Assembly: GCA_029880245.1 (NCBI GenBank)
Contig: JAOUOR010000006.1
Location: 1-46,265 of the forward strand
DNA from: Alphaproteobacteria bacterium
GTDB lineage: Bacteria; Pseudomonadota; Alphaproteobacteria; Micavibrionales; Micavibrionaceae
Length of the DNA stretch: 46,265 nucleotides
Direction of reading: 5' to 3'
Shown here: piece after piece, positions 1 to 9,379 of the stretch
How the letters are laid out: every line of letters begins with the position of its first letter
Position numbering within the stretch: the stretch's first letter is position 1
The notes under the pieces: model-generated
What the model was told of the DNA's origin: nothing
Database searches by the model: none
The model's input: only the letters and a program-made list of their open reading frames with translations
Program-made: the position numbers and the translations under genes

Positions 1-462
1 GATAAGGGTCTGGATTTTGTAAATGATCCATCCAATGACTTGGAGAATTTTGCACGTGTTCGTTTGCGTAAATCTATACCTATTCTGGAAAGAGAAGGTT
101 TGAGTGCAAAGCGCGTATCTAGGACGGCAGCGCGTTTGAAACGTGCGGAAGAAGCTCTGGATGAAATTTCAGAAAATATATTAAATAACAGTATACTAGA
201 GATAGAAACAAACCGGATAGTATTGGATTTTGAAGCCCTTGAAAATCAACCCTTGGAAATTGGGTTTCGTGTAATCCAAAAGGCAATGGAAAAACTTGGA
301 GATCAGGGCAAGTCTTATGCCCCGCGTATGGAAAAAGTGGAAGCCCTTTTTGATGATCTGATGAAACCTTCAGGTTTCAGGAAACGAACTCTGGGTGGCG
401 TTATCTTTGAGCAAAAAGTCAAAGAAGGGCAAAAGACTATTGTTTTAACGCGCGAGCAGTAA
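1..462 (+). CDS. tilS: tRNA(Ile)-lysidine synthase, C-terminal part (5' truncated by window)
   Basis: The reading frame is open from the first base and ends with TAA at 460-462, so only the last ~153 residues are present. The family enzyme modifies C34 of tRNA-Ile(CAU) to lysidine with ATP and lysine so that AUA codons are read correctly. The visible part carries the conserved segment NDPSN followed by R-x-R-L-R-K-S-I-P and a helix with RTAARLKRAEEAL, which is typical of the region after the PP-loop ATPase domain in TilS. The N-terminal SGGxDS loop lies outside the window. The order tilS-ftsH-glmM is common in proteobacteria and supports the call. The gene is 52 bases upstream of ftsH on the same strand and is probably co-transcribed with it. 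Confidence 0.85.
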   Translation, partial: DKGLDFVNDPSNDLENFARVRLRKSIPILEREGLSAKRVSRTAARLKRAEEALDEISENILNNSILEIETNRIVLDFEALENQPLEIGFRVIQKAMEKLGDQGKSYAPRMEKVEALFDDLMKPSGFRKRTLGGVIFEQKVKEGQKTIVLTREQ

Positions 463-514
463 TAAGATCAGGCAATAAATCCAACATTTTTAAATAATAA
501 AGAAGAGAATATAA

Positions 515-2482
515 GTGAATAATACAAACCGGAATTTGCTTTTTTGGGCCGTGATAGGGCTGTTTATTGTTATGCTCCTTTCAATCGCGCAAGAAACTCA
601 GAACAAATCTTTCTCATATGCCGAAGAAATCCATTACAGCAAGTTTCTTCAGCGGGCAAAAATGGGTGATGTTTCCGAGGTCTTGATTAAGGGAAGCGAG
701 CTATACGGTAAATTCGGCAATGGAGATGAAAGTTTCAAAACGCATATTCCGCCAGAGGAAAATGTTGTTGATCGTCTGGAAGGCACATCTGTGGAAATTA
801 TGGCTGATGATCCTGATCCGCCGCAGGTTAGTATGGCTTTTATTTTCTGGAATATTTTTCCAATTATCGTGGTGATTGGCTTTTGGCTATTTATTATGCG
901 CCAGATGAGCGGTAAGGGTGGCGGTGGCGGCGCGATGGGTTTTGGGAAATCCCGGGCCAAGATGCTGACTGAAAAACAAGGTAATGTAACCTTTGCCGAT
1001 GTTGCCGGTATTGATGAAGCTAAACAGGATCTTGAGGAAGTCGTTGAGTTTCTGAAAGACCCCCAGAAATTCCAGCGTTTAGGAGGAAAGATTCCGAAGG
1101 GGGCTCTGTTGGTTGGACCGCCAGGAACAGGTAAGACACTTGTGGCACGCGCTGTCGCAGGAGAAGCCGGTGTCCCGTTTTTTACGATTTCAGGTTCTGA
1201 TTTCGTCGAGATGTTTGTCGGTGTAGGCGCTAGCCGGGTACGCGATATGTTCGAACAGGGTAAGAAAAATGCGCCTTGTATAATCTTTATTGACGAAATT
1301 GACGCTGTTGGCCGTCACCGCGGCGCAGGATATGGCGGCGGGAATGATGAGCGGGAGCAAACGCTAAACCAGCTTTTGGTTGAGATGGATGGTTTTGAAT
1401 CCAATGAAGGCGTGATTATTCTGGCGGCAACAAACCGTCCTGATGTTCTGGATCCGGCGCTTTTGCGTCCGGGCCGTTTTGACCGCCAGATCACAGTGCC
1501 CTTGCCTGATGTAAAAGGGCGAGAGGCTATCTTGAATGTTCATATCAAGAAAGTTCCTTTGGCTAATAACGTCGATGTCTCGATTATTGCGCGTGGAACA
1601 CCGGGCTTTTCAGGTGCGGAGCTTGCCAATTTGGTCAATGAGGCAGCTTTGCTGGCGGCGCGTAGAAACAAGCGCGTGATTGGCATGGATGATCTGGAGG
1701 AAGCCAAGGACAAGGTGATGATGGGCGCAGAGCGCCGTTCTATGGCCATGAATGAGGAAGAGAAGAAGCTCACAGCGTATCACGAAGCTGGTCATGCGCT
1801 GGTAACATTGCACGAGCCGGAATCCGATCCGATCCATAAGGCAACTATCGTACCGCGTGGTCAGGCTTTGGGAATGGTTATGCGCTTACCCGAAGGTGAC
1901 CGTTACAGTTATTCTCTTGCCAAGATGAAGGCTAATTTGTCTGTCGGCATGGGCGGGCGCGTTGCCGAAGAGGTGATTTTTGGCAAGGACTTTATAACCA
2001 ACGGTGCGTCCGGCGACATCCAGCAGGTTAGTTCAATGGCAAGAGCCATGGTTATGCAATGGGGCTTGAGTGAAGAAATCGGTATGGTCAATTTCAGTGA
2101 TGACCCAAACACATATCACCCAAGAAGAATTTCCGAAACCATGGAAAATAAAATTGATGCGGAGGTGCGCCGTTTTATTGATGAAGGATATGAAAAGGCC
2201 AAGAAAATTATTACAGAGAATATTGATGATTTGCATAAAATTGCCAAGGCTTTGCTTGAATATGAATTGCTTTCCGGTGATGAAATCAAAGCGATTTTAA
2301 AAGATAAAGCTATCATTCGTGATACACCTTCCGATACTGTCATTAAACCAAGGTCTTCTGTGCCGACAAGCGCGCCATCTGAAAAGGCTTCTGAAAAACC
2401 TAAGGATCCACCTAAAGATCAGAAAGAAAAGAAGACAAAAACGGATAAAAAAGAAACCAAGGGCAAAAATGATAAGAACTAA
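515..2482 (+). CDS. ftsH: ATP-dependent zinc metalloprotease FtsH
   Basis: Membrane-anchored AAA+ protease that degrades misfolded membrane proteins and short-lived regulators. The 655 residues show an N-terminal membrane segment (about 8-25), a periplasmic domain, a second membrane segment (about 110-128), a glycine-rich linker, Walker A GPPGTGKT at 201-208, Walker B with IFIDEID, the second region of homology ([19 protein letters not shown]) and the zinc site HEAGH at 423-427. Length matches the family. The C-terminal 40 or so residues are a lysine-, proline- and acid-rich tail, unlike the conserved core, and are probably disordered. Translation starts at GTG 515, preceded by an AGAAGAG-type ribosome binding site; no ATG lies nearby in frame. 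Confidence 0.97.
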   Translation: MNNTNRNLLFWAVIGLFIVMLLSIAQETQNKSFSYAEEIHYSKFLQRAKMGDVSEVLIKGSELYGKFGNGDESFKTHIPPEENVVDRLEGTSVEIMADDPDPPQVSMAFIFWNIFPIIVVIGFWLFIMRQMSGKGGGGGAMGFGKSRAKMLTEKQGNVTFADVAGIDEAKQDLEEVVEFLKDPQKFQRLGGKIPKGALLVGPPGTGKTLVARAVAGEAGVPFFTISGSDFVEMFVGVGASRVRDMFEQGKKNAPCIIFIDEIDAVGRHRGAGYGGGNDEREQTLNQLLVEMDGFESNEGVIILAATNRPDVLDPALLRPGRFDRQITVPLPDVKGREAILNVHIKKVPLANNVDVSIIARGTPGFSGAELANLVNEAALLAARRNKRVIGMDDLEEAKDKVMMGAERRSMAMNEEEKKLTAYHEAGHALVTLHEPESDPIHKATIVPRGQALGMVMRLPEGDRYSYSLAKMKANLSVGMGGRVAEEVIFGKDFITNGASGDIQQVSSMARAMVMQWGLSEEIGMVNFSDDPNTYHPRRISETMENKIDAEVRRFIDEGYEKAKKIITENIDDLHKIAKALLEYELLSGDEIKAILKDKAIIRDTPSDTVIKPRSSVPTSAPSEKASEKPKDPPKDQKEKKTKTDKKETKGKNDKN

Positions 2483-2555
2483 ATCTACGCTGGGTTTCCG
2501 GTCAGCCGGTATTCTATGCTTGTAAAACCTTACGCAGCCCCATAAGGTGCACAAT

Positions 2556-3935
2556 ATGTCTAATAGTAATAAGAGCACAAAGAAATATTTCGGCACTGAC
2601 GGGATTAGAGGTCAGGCCAATACTCCGCCTATGACGGCTGATATGGCGCTAAAAGTGGCCATGGCAACAGCCAGTGTTTTGCGCAGTGCACGCGGGGGTA
2701 AGCATATGGATCGCGTGGTTATAGGGAAAGACACGCGGGTGTCGGGCTATATGCTGGAACAGGCGATGAGCGCAGGTTTTGTTTCTATGGGCATGGATGC
2801 CATTTTAATCGGGCCAATACCAACACCGGCGATTGCGAAGCTGACCAATTCTCTGCGCGCAGATGTCGGTGTTATGATCTCGGCATCCCATAATGCGTAT
2901 GAGGATAATGGCATTAAACTTTTCGGGCCTGACGGTTATAAACTTGCCGATGAAATCGAAGCAAGAATCGAAGCCAAAATTGATGCGGATTTGACCGGTG
3001 AGCTTAGTCCGCCTGCTGAAATTGGAAAAGCTAGCCGTCTTGATGATGCTCTGGGCCGCTATATCGAATCTCTCAAACGATCTATCCCGGGCAGAGGAAC
3101 TCTGGAGGGGCTTAAAGTGGTGGTTGATTGCGCCAATGGTGCAGCCTATAAAGTCGCCCCGCAAGTTCTGTGGGAATTGGAAGTTGATGTGATTGCTATA
3201 GGGGATAAACCTAATGGCCGGAATATAAATGACGGGTTTGGCGCCACGGCAACGGGGCAGTTGCAAGAAGCCGTAGTCGATCATGGCGCGGATATAGGAA
3301 TTGCATTGGACGGGGATGCAGATCGTCTGATTATGGTCAATGAAAAAGGCGATAAAATAGACGGCGATCAGATTATGGCGGCAATGGCGCTTTGGTTCAA
3401 GGAACAGGAAATTCTAAAAGGAGGCGGGCTGGTCGCTACAGTTATGTCTAATCTGGGGCTGGAGCGGTTTATGTTACAAAACGGTTTGACTTTGGAGCGA
3501 ACAGCCGTAGGTGACCGCTATGTTGTCGAGTATATGAGAGAACATGGTTTTAATCTTGGCGGCGAGCAATCCGGCCATATCGTGATGGGGGATTATGCGA
3601 CAACCGGCGATGGGCTTCTGGCCGCGATACAAGTTCTGAATATTATGAAAGAGACAGGAAAAAAAGCGAGTGAGGCCCTGAACTTATTTGAACCATGCCC
3701 GCAATTTCTAAAAAATGTAAGGTTTGCAGGAGAAAATCCTATGCATAACGATTTGGTCCGTATTCAAATAGAAAAAGCGCAGGAACGCTTTGCCGGTAAG
3801 GGGCGTATTCTGGTTCGACCTTCGGGAACAGAACCTCTGGTGCGTGTCATGGCGGAAGGTGATGATGGCGAGTTGGTAAGAAATATCGTTAATGATGTTT
3901 GTGAAGTGATTGAAAAAGTTGCAAAGGCAGGGTAG
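2556..3935 (+). CDS. glmM: Phosphoglucosamine mutase GlmM
   Basis: Converts glucosamine-6-phosphate to glucosamine-1-phosphate for UDP-GlcNAc, and hence peptidoglycan and LPS synthesis. Signature elements in order are FGTDGIRG near the N-terminus, the active-site phosphoserine motif SASHN (serine about residue 111), the metal loop DGDADR, the sugar-binding GGEQSGH, and the phosphate-binding RPSGTEPLVRVM near the C-terminus. About 459 residues, slightly longer than usual because of a short N-terminal extension. I chose ATG 2556 because the AAGG ribosome binding site at 2544-2547 overlaps the alternative GTG at 2547 and so cannot serve it. The gene follows ftsH, a common alphaproteobacterial arrangement. 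Confidence 0.96.
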   Translation: MSNSNKSTKKYFGTDGIRGQANTPPMTADMALKVAMATASVLRSARGGKHMDRVVIGKDTRVSGYMLEQAMSAGFVSMGMDAILIGPIPTPAIAKLTNSLRADVGVMISASHNAYEDNGIKLFGPDGYKLADEIEARIEAKIDADLTGELSPPAEIGKASRLDDALGRYIESLKRSIPGRGTLEGLKVVVDCANGAAYKVAPQVLWELEVDVIAIGDKPNGRNINDGFGATATGQLQEAVVDHGADIGIALDGDADRLIMVNEKGDKIDGDQIMAAMALWFKEQEILKGGGLVATVMSNLGLERFMLQNGLTLERTAVGDRYVVEYMREHGFNLGGEQSGHIVMGDYATTGDGLLAAIQVLNIMKETGKKASEALNLFEPCPQFLKNVRFAGENPMHNDLVRIQIEKAQERFAGKGRILVRPSGTEPLVRVMAEGDDGELVRNIVNDVCEVIEKVAKAG

Positions 3936-3979
3936 GGTTCTTTCTCGGTAAAAGAGATGGTGAAACGAACTGAAAATCT

Positions 3980-5137
3980 ATGACTGGAATTAACAATAAT
4001 CCTGCCCTGTTACCAAAGGGCTTTGCCGATTTGTTGCCACCCGAAGCCGAGGGTGAGGCACGCTCTATCCTTACATTGATGAAACTGTTCAAGGCTTTTG
4101 GGTATGAACGGGTAAAGCCGCCATTGGTCGAGTTTGAAGATAGCCTTATCGCGCCAGGGCCGGGTGTGCGCCACTCTACAGATACATTTCGCGTTATGGA
4201 CCCGCTTTCTCATCGTATGTTGGGTCTAAGATCGGATATGACGGCTCAGATTGCCCGTCTTGTCACAACGCGTTTTGATGAAAGTGATATGCCGATTCGA
4301 ATGGCTTATGCCGGAGATGTTTTGCGAACAAAAGGCAGTCAGCTTAGAACGTCTCGTCAATTTTGTCAGGCAGGCTGCGAAATTATTACAAATAAAAGTG
4401 ACGTTGATGCAGATATCGAAATTTGTGTCCTGTCTATTATGGGGCTAAAGGCTCTGGATATAAAAGAAATTACGCTTGATCTAAATATTCCGGGTTTCGT
4501 TGATATGTTGACCAAGGATGTTGATGAAGATGACAAGCCGGCCCTTAATGAGGCAATTGACCGGCGTGATCAGGCTGGCATAAAAAGCATCAATTTTAAG
4601 TATGCAGACGAGGTTTTACAGTTGATTGCCTGTAATGGGGACGTTGACCAAACTCTTAAGTGTCTTGGTAAAATATCTAAAAAAATGAAGATTAAAGACC
4701 ACGTTGCGCATATAGATAATTTTAGCCGTAAGCTCAGGCAGGCGCTGGAAGATTATGGTGTGTCGGATGTATCGGTTTCCATCGATGTTTTAGAACAAAG
4801 TGGTTTTGAATATCACAACACAATCGGCTTTACCTTGTTTTCACCGCAGGTAAGAGGCGAGTTAGGGCGGGGCGGGGCGTATGATGTTTGTTTTAAGGAA
4901 GAAAACAAGGTAAGAAAAGGGCATGGATTTACGCTGTATATGGACACAATAAGCCGGACATATGCCTATACGAGAGATCAGAAAAAAATATTTGCTCCTT
5001 ATGGAGTAAGCTGGGGTGAAATAAAGAGCCTGCAAGAAGACGGGTGGACTGTTATAAGAGGGTTTGAGACAAATAATAAACCGCCACAGTCTTGTTCACA
5101 CACATGGATTGATGGACAAATAACGCCTATTGGCTAA
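3980..5137 (+). CDS. hisZ: ATP phosphoribosyltransferase regulatory subunit HisZ
   Basis: HisZ is a catalytically inactive histidyl-tRNA-synthetase paralogue that binds short-form HisG and allows the first step of histidine synthesis and its feedback control. The 385-residue protein has a class II synthetase-like core: N-terminal LPKGFADLLPPEA, then a motif-2-like segment (RTKGSQLRTSRQFCQAGCE) and C-terminal RGELGRGGAYD. It lacks the anticodon-binding domain expected of a ~420-residue HisS. hisG is not in the window. The start ATG 3980 has only a weak upstream purine tract. It is followed 40 bases later by purA, a pairing known from other Alphaproteobacteria. HisS itself is the alternative, less likely because of the length and neighbour. 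Confidence 0.85.
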   Translation: MTGINNNPALLPKGFADLLPPEAEGEARSILTLMKLFKAFGYERVKPPLVEFEDSLIAPGPGVRHSTDTFRVMDPLSHRMLGLRSDMTAQIARLVTTRFDESDMPIRMAYAGDVLRTKGSQLRTSRQFCQAGCEIITNKSDVDADIEICVLSIMGLKALDIKEITLDLNIPGFVDMLTKDVDEDDKPALNEAIDRRDQAGIKSINFKYADEVLQLIACNGDVDQTLKCLGKISKKMKIKDHVAHIDNFSRKLRQALEDYGVSDVSVSIDVLEQSGFEYHNTIGFTLFSPQVRGELGRGGAYDVCFKEENKVRKGHGFTLYMDTISRTYAYTRDQKKIFAPYGVSWGEIKSLQEDGWTVIRGFETNNKPPQSCSHTWIDGQITPIG

Positions 5138-5177
5138 GAAAAGATAGATTATATTTGATGGTAGAGAGGAACTTTTT

Positions 5178-6470
5178 ATGAGTAATGTCACAGTGATAGG
5201 TTCACAATGGGGTGATGAAGGCAAAGGCAAAATCGTTGATTGGTTGTCTTCACGTGCCGATGTGGTGGTGCGTTTTCAAGGCGGCCACAATGCGGGGCAC
5301 ACGCTGGTGATTGACGGCGTGGAATATAAGTTGAATTTACTGCCTTCCGGTATTGTAAGGCCTAATAAAATCTCGATGATCGGTAATGGTGTTGTCGTGA
5401 ATCCTTGGTGCTTGCTTAAGGAAATCGAAATGCTCAAGGAGAAGGGGGTTAAAATTAAGCCTGATAATTTGATTTTGGCTGAAAATGCTAATTTGATCTT
5501 GCCAATCCACCAAGCGCTTGATCAGGCGATGGAAGTTACGCGCGGGAAAAATAAAATCGGGACAACAAACCGTGGTATTGGCCCGTGTTATGAGGATAAA
5601 GTTGCGCGCCGGGGTATTCGTGTTTGTGATCTTTATCATCCGGAGATGCTGAAAGAAAAGCTTTCTAAGATGATGTTTTATCACAATATTCTTCTTAAAG
5701 GTATGGGAGCTGATCCGGTAGATGCGGAGACGACCTATGACAAGCTTATGGAGATTTCTGCCGATATCTTATCCTATACAGGTGTTGTCTGGAAGGAGCT
5801 TGATAAAGCCAGATCAGAAAACAAGAAAATCCTGTTTGAGGGAGCGCAAGGAACAATGCTGGATATTGATCACGGCACATATCCTTATGTGACGTCTTCG
5901 AACACAGTGGCTGCACAGGCTGCTTCAGGTTCTGGTATGGGACCGGATGCTATGAAGTTTGTACTAGGGATAACAAAAGCATACACAACCAGAGTGGGCA
6001 CCGGCCCATTTCCTACTGAACAGGATAACGAAATCGGCCAGCTTTTGGGAAAAAAAGGTAAGGAATTCGGAACAAATACAGGCCGAAAGCGTCGTTGTGG
6101 CTGGTTTGATGCAGTGATGGTGCGTCAAGCCGCTAAAATCAATGGAATGAAAGGGATTGCCCTGACTAAGCTGGATGTTCTTGACGGGCTTGAGGAGATT
6201 AAGATTTGTGTAGGCTATACGTTGAATGGTGAGAAAATAGATCATTATCCATCCTCGCAAATTTCTCAGGCCGAAGTAGAGCCTGTTTACGAAACAATTG
6301 AAGGGTGGAGTGACAGCACATATGGTGCACGAAGCTGGACTGATTTGCCGGCAAAGGCTATTAAATATGTTCGCCGCATAGAGGAACTGATTAATACGCC
6401 TGTGACTTTGCTTTCGACCAGTCCCGAACGTGATGATACGATTCTGGTGCACGATCCGTTTATTGATTAG
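5178..6470 (+). CDS. purA: Adenylosuccinate synthetase
   Basis: Catalyses GTP-dependent ligation of IMP and aspartate to adenylosuccinate, the committed step to AMP. The 430 residues match the usual length. Clear motifs are the GTP-binding P-loop [11 protein letters not shown] at 8-18, QGGHNAGHT around 34-42, the IMP-loop [36 protein letters not shown] (in two parts) and the C-terminal [10 protein letters not shown] / [10 protein letters not shown] segments. ATG 5178 has a good AGAGAGGA ribosome binding site about 8 bases upstream. The gene ends the housekeeping block and is followed by a strong hairpin (6501-6526). Confidence 0.98.
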   Translation: MSNVTVIGSQWGDEGKGKIVDWLSSRADVVVRFQGGHNAGHTLVIDGVEYKLNLLPSGIVRPNKISMIGNGVVVNPWCLLKEIEMLKEKGVKIKPDNLILAENANLILPIHQALDQAMEVTRGKNKIGTTNRGIGPCYEDKVARRGIRVCDLYHPEMLKEKLSKMMFYHNILLKGMGADPVDAETTYDKLMEISADILSYTGVVWKELDKARSENKKILFEGAQGTMLDIDHGTYPYVTSSNTVAAQAASGSGMGPDAMKFVLGITKAYTTRVGTGPFPTEQDNEIGQLLGKKGKEFGTNTGRKRRCGWFDAVMVRQAAKINGMKGIALTKLDVLDGLEEIKICVGYTLNGEKIDHYPSSQISQAEVEPVYETIEGWSDSTYGARSWTDLPAKAIKYVRRIEELINTPVTLLSTSPERDDTILVHDPFID

Positions 6471-6500
6471 GGACCAAAAAATATAAAGCAACATGTTTTT

Positions 6501-6526
6501 AAAATGCTGTTTAACGACAGCGTTTT
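6501..6526 (+). terminator. Intrinsic terminator after purA
   Basis: A 10-bp stem pairs AAAATGCTGT (6501-6510) with ACAGCGTTTT (6517-6526), with one G-U pair and a 6-base loop TTAACG. The A-tract on one side and T-tract on the other make it potentially bidirectional. It lies 30 bases after the purA stop. The rest of the 6471-6655 gap is very T-rich and shows no other gene; I see no convincing -35/-10 pair for the next gene. Confidence 0.65.
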
Positions 6527-6655
6527 ACATTTTATGTGTTTCGATTTACACTTCAATAAAATCTCTGTGTCTCCTGTGTTTTAATTTTTTTAATTTTTTT
6601 TGAATCTATTGGTTTATGATGGATGGAATAAATAACATTTTAAAACAGGTGGTTG

Positions 6656-8701
6656 ATGCCGGACGTTGATGGGAAAACGGCGTCTATAGGGCAATCGCAA
6701 CTTGTTAATTTAAAGGACAAGTTTGCGATTAATCCGGGCAAAAGGATGCCGTTATTTGATAATGGCTCTTCATTGGCTTATGAAGCCCGTGATTCCAGAG
6801 GCGAAATCCAAATAGCAATTATTTGCGATCCTAAAATGATAGCCAGGTTTACTCAGCTGGTTGCATATGGATCGTTGATCGATACATCTTTGTTTCATTT
6901 GACTGACCATGGTATTGTGTTTTGGCCTCCGGATGAGGCCGAGCGTTATGTGCTTATTTATAGTTGTGCATGTAATCAGGCAATCTGCCATGATAATGGT
7001 GGTATTTCTTCCAGAGTTCAGTGGCGTACATCGGATATAATGTCGGTTTTCATTAAGCCGATGATCAAAGTAATGGAAGAAATGCATAGTCATAATTTTG
7101 TGCATGGTTCCATTAGACCGTCAAATATTTACTTTTCGACAATCCGTCCGAAAGATCCGATTGTTTTGGGTGATTGTCTTTCTGTCCAGACCGGCAGTAC
7201 ACAACCTGCCATATATGAGCCTATTGATCGTGCTATGGCACATCCCCTGGCAAGAGGGCCAGGAACAGCAAGGCATGATGTGTATTCATTTGGCGTTACT
7301 CTTGTGATGTTGCTTCGTGGAAAAGAATATTTTGTAGGATTGAGTGATGAAGAAATTGTAAGGCAAAAGATTGAAAAAGGAAGTTATGTTACTCTGGTTG
7401 GGCATGAACGATTTCATTCCTCTTTCCTGACGTTGCTTCGTGGTGTTTTGCATGATGATGAAACTCAAAGGTGGGATATCGAGGAAATTAATTCGTGGTT
7501 TGATGGCGGGCGCTTGTCCCCACCACAGACGAGGAGCAGAAAAAAAGCATCCAGACCATTTCATTTTATGGGAAAAACCTACTACCATAGAGTTTTGCTT
7601 GCATTTGATCTTCATAAAAGCCCAGAAGAATTGTATGACGTCGTTAAAGATGAAACGCTTGGGCAATGGTTAGGAAAAGCGCTTGGCGATAAATATGTTT
7701 ATGAGCGATATGTTCAGGCTATAAGTAAGGCTGAAAAAAATGGAAGTGGCGATAAAGAATTTCTGGTAACCGCAGTACGAATGGCACTGGCGCCTGATTT
7801 CCCTGTTATGTATAAAGGGGTGTCGTTTTGTCCGGAAGGTATAGGAGCATTAGGAGCATCCTATATCTATCAGGGTAAGGATGTAAAAAAAATCAAGGAG
7901 ATACTGACTAAAAATATCGCACTGGATGCATTAAAGCTAGATACCACGTCAACGGCTCTTCCTGCTGTAGTCATGCAGCAAGTAAAATTGCTGGAAGTGG
8001 CCCGACTTGAGGCATCACATGAAAGATTAGGTTCAGGAGTAGTGAGATGTATTTATGCCCTTTGTAAGGATTCAATTTGTTTAAGTCCTAAATTTAAAAG
8101 AAATATAGTGCAATCCAAAAAGGATATTATGCGTTGTTTTGAAGAGCATAGTAAAAATGGTGAAGCTATCGCCCTTTATGTAGACAACCATGTCAGCTGT
8201 TTTTTATTTTCGGTTGATTCTTGGGCTATTGATCGCGCTATATATGATATAGCTTCGGATAATAAAGACGAACAAATCTTTGGTAATCTGCTGTGTCTGG
8301 CTAATTTACAGGAATCAACCGGAAAATTTTATCCAGAGATCGCAAAGGTGTTATTGGGAAGTATGGATGGTGTGTATAGTCGTTTTCATAACAAGAACCT
8401 GCGAGAGAAAATAAAAAAGACCGTTGAAAAGGCTGCGAAAGAAGGGGATTTATACGCCATGTTTACGGCGTTTGATAATCCGAACGTCAATGCCAAGGAC
8501 AAGAAAGCCTTTAGAATTGTATGCGGTGAATATGCAGCACTTGAAAAGGAAAAGAAAATTCTTATCAAGCGGATGTCGAATAAAAAGTTTTTTGGTTTGA
8601 AAAAGGGACGTGATATGTCGGCCGTCTTGGCCTGGATTATAGCAACGGTGATAACATGCTTGTTTGTTATAGGCTTTATTGGCGGAAAAGCTTTATTGTA
8701 A
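6656..8701 (+). CDS. Membrane-anchored protein kinase-like protein, probable pseudokinase
   Basis: 681 residues. The first ~290 form a kinase-like fold: a catalytic-loop equivalent at residues 150-157 reads HGSIRPSN where active kinases have HRDLKPEN, so the catalytic Asp is Ser152 while the metal-binding Asn157 is kept. The DFG position reads D173-C-L. The alpha-F segment DVYSFGVTL is intact. No glycine loop is visible and the beta-3 lysine motif reads IAII, so ATP phosphotransfer is unlikely. The middle (~290-640) is a helical region without a recognised domain. A membrane segment occupies about the last 25 residues, placing the kinase-like part in the cytoplasm. ATG 6656 follows AGGTGG; the TTG at 6653 is too close to it. 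From memory, kinase-like proteins with HxxIRPxN and GEC/GDC motifs are known in other Alphaproteobacteria. Function unknown. Confidence 0.75.
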   Translation: MPDVDGKTASIGQSQLVNLKDKFAINPGKRMPLFDNGSSLAYEARDSRGEIQIAIICDPKMIARFTQLVAYGSLIDTSLFHLTDHGIVFWPPDEAERYVLIYSCACNQAICHDNGGISSRVQWRTSDIMSVFIKPMIKVMEEMHSHNFVHGSIRPSNIYFSTIRPKDPIVLGDCLSVQTGSTQPAIYEPIDRAMAHPLARGPGTARHDVYSFGVTLVMLLRGKEYFVGLSDEEIVRQKIEKGSYVTLVGHERFHSSFLTLLRGVLHDDETQRWDIEEINSWFDGGRLSPPQTRSRKKASRPFHFMGKTYYHRVLLAFDLHKSPEELYDVVKDETLGQWLGKALGDKYVYERYVQAISKAEKNGSGDKEFLVTAVRMALAPDFPVMYKGVSFCPEGIGALGASYIYQGKDVKKIKEILTKNIALDALKLDTTSTALPAVVMQQVKLLEVARLEASHERLGSGVVRCIYALCKDSICLSPKFKRNIVQSKKDIMRCFEEHSKNGEAIALYVDNHVSCFLFSVDSWAIDRAIYDIASDNKDEQIFGNLLCLANLQESTGKFYPEIAKVLLGSMDGVYSRFHNKNLREKIKKTVEKAAKEGDLYAMFTAFDNPNVNAKDKKAFRIVCGEYAALEKEKKILIKRMSNKKFFGLKKGRDMSAVLAWIIATVITCLFVIGFIGGKALL

Positions 8702-8724
8702 ATATTTTAAAAAGTGCAACGAAT

Positions 8725-9207
8725 ATGTCAGATACCGAAGAAAGAAAGAAGAAGAAAAAAACCAGTGCATTAGGGGGAGTGTTCCTTCTGTTTTTGGTGT
8801 TTGGCGGGCTTGTCTTTTTGCCAACATCTATGATTTTATGTATTGGAATGCTTCCCAGTATAGTAGCTCTTCTTACAAGTTCTATTGTAACAAGGTCCAG
8901 AGTATCAACCATTGCAGCCCTGAATTTTGTGGGATGTGTCCCTTTTGTCTTTGAATTATGGTCATTGGGGAATGATTTCGAAACAAGTTTTGAAATAATA
9001 ACCGAGCCTTTAACAATTATTATAATTTATGGCACTGCAGCATTAGGCTATATCTTTGATTGGGTTGTTGTTGGTGTTGTATCTGCCTATCTTTATCAAA
9101 GATCGGAAGCCCGTTTAAAAGCAATAAATAAGAGGCAAGAGCAATTAGTCGAAGCGTGGGGCGAAAAAGTGAAGGGTAAATTTCAAACAAAAAAGAGCCA
9201 GAATTAA
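8725..9207 (+). CDS. Small polytopic membrane protein, partner of the kinase-like gene
   Basis: 160 residues. A charged N-terminus with a lysine run (about 8-13) is followed by hydrophobic stretches at roughly 17-32, 35-52, 62-78 and 90-118, suggesting three or four membrane segments, then a basic, helical C-terminus containing RQEQLVEAWGEKVKG that is probably cytoplasmic. I chose ATG 8725 because the upstream in-frame ATG at 8656 would place the start inside the 3' end of the kinase-like gene and add a non-membrane extension. The gene begins 23 bases after that gene and is almost certainly in one operon with it. I recall similar small membrane proteins beside kinase-like genes in other Alphaproteobacteria, but cannot verify this here. 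No function can be assigned. Confidence 0.7.
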   Translation: MSDTEERKKKKKTSALGGVFLLFLVFGGLVFLPTSMILCIGMLPSIVALLTSSIVTRSRVSTIAALNFVGCVPFVFELWSLGNDFETSFEIITEPLTIIIIYGTAALGYIFDWVVVGVVSAYLYQRSEARLKAINKRQEQLVEAWGEKVKGKFQTKKSQN

Positions 9208-9288
9208 GGCTTTATTAACGCTAAAATACGTAAAATGGTGGAGTGAGGAAATTATATATTCCTTTATGGCCTTTAGGTTGGTGTGGTT

Positions 9289-9307
9289 GCGGGAAACCGC
9301 TTTTTTT
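9289..9307 (+). terminator. Short GC hairpin with T7 tail
   Basis: GCGG (9289-9292), GAAA tetraloop and CCGC (9297-9300) are followed directly by seven T. The stem is only 4 bp, but the GNRA loop and T-run fit a terminator separating the kinase-like pair from the tad genes that start at 9380. The remaining gap bases are AT-rich with no gene. Confidence 0.5.
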
Positions 9308-9379
9308 ATGCCTGAAAACAAGATGGCATTAATGATAAATGTAAATAAAATTGAAACATATTTTTGGGTGGAGTAACAG

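Noticed and set aside
6656-8701. Active serine/threonine kinase
   Set aside because: Catalytic Asp, beta-3 Lys and the glycine loop are not present, so only a kinase-like fold can be claimed.
8679-8954. Frame overlapping the start of the small membrane-protein gene
   Set aside because: It runs in another frame over a gene with clear membrane segments and has no hydrophobic pattern of its own.
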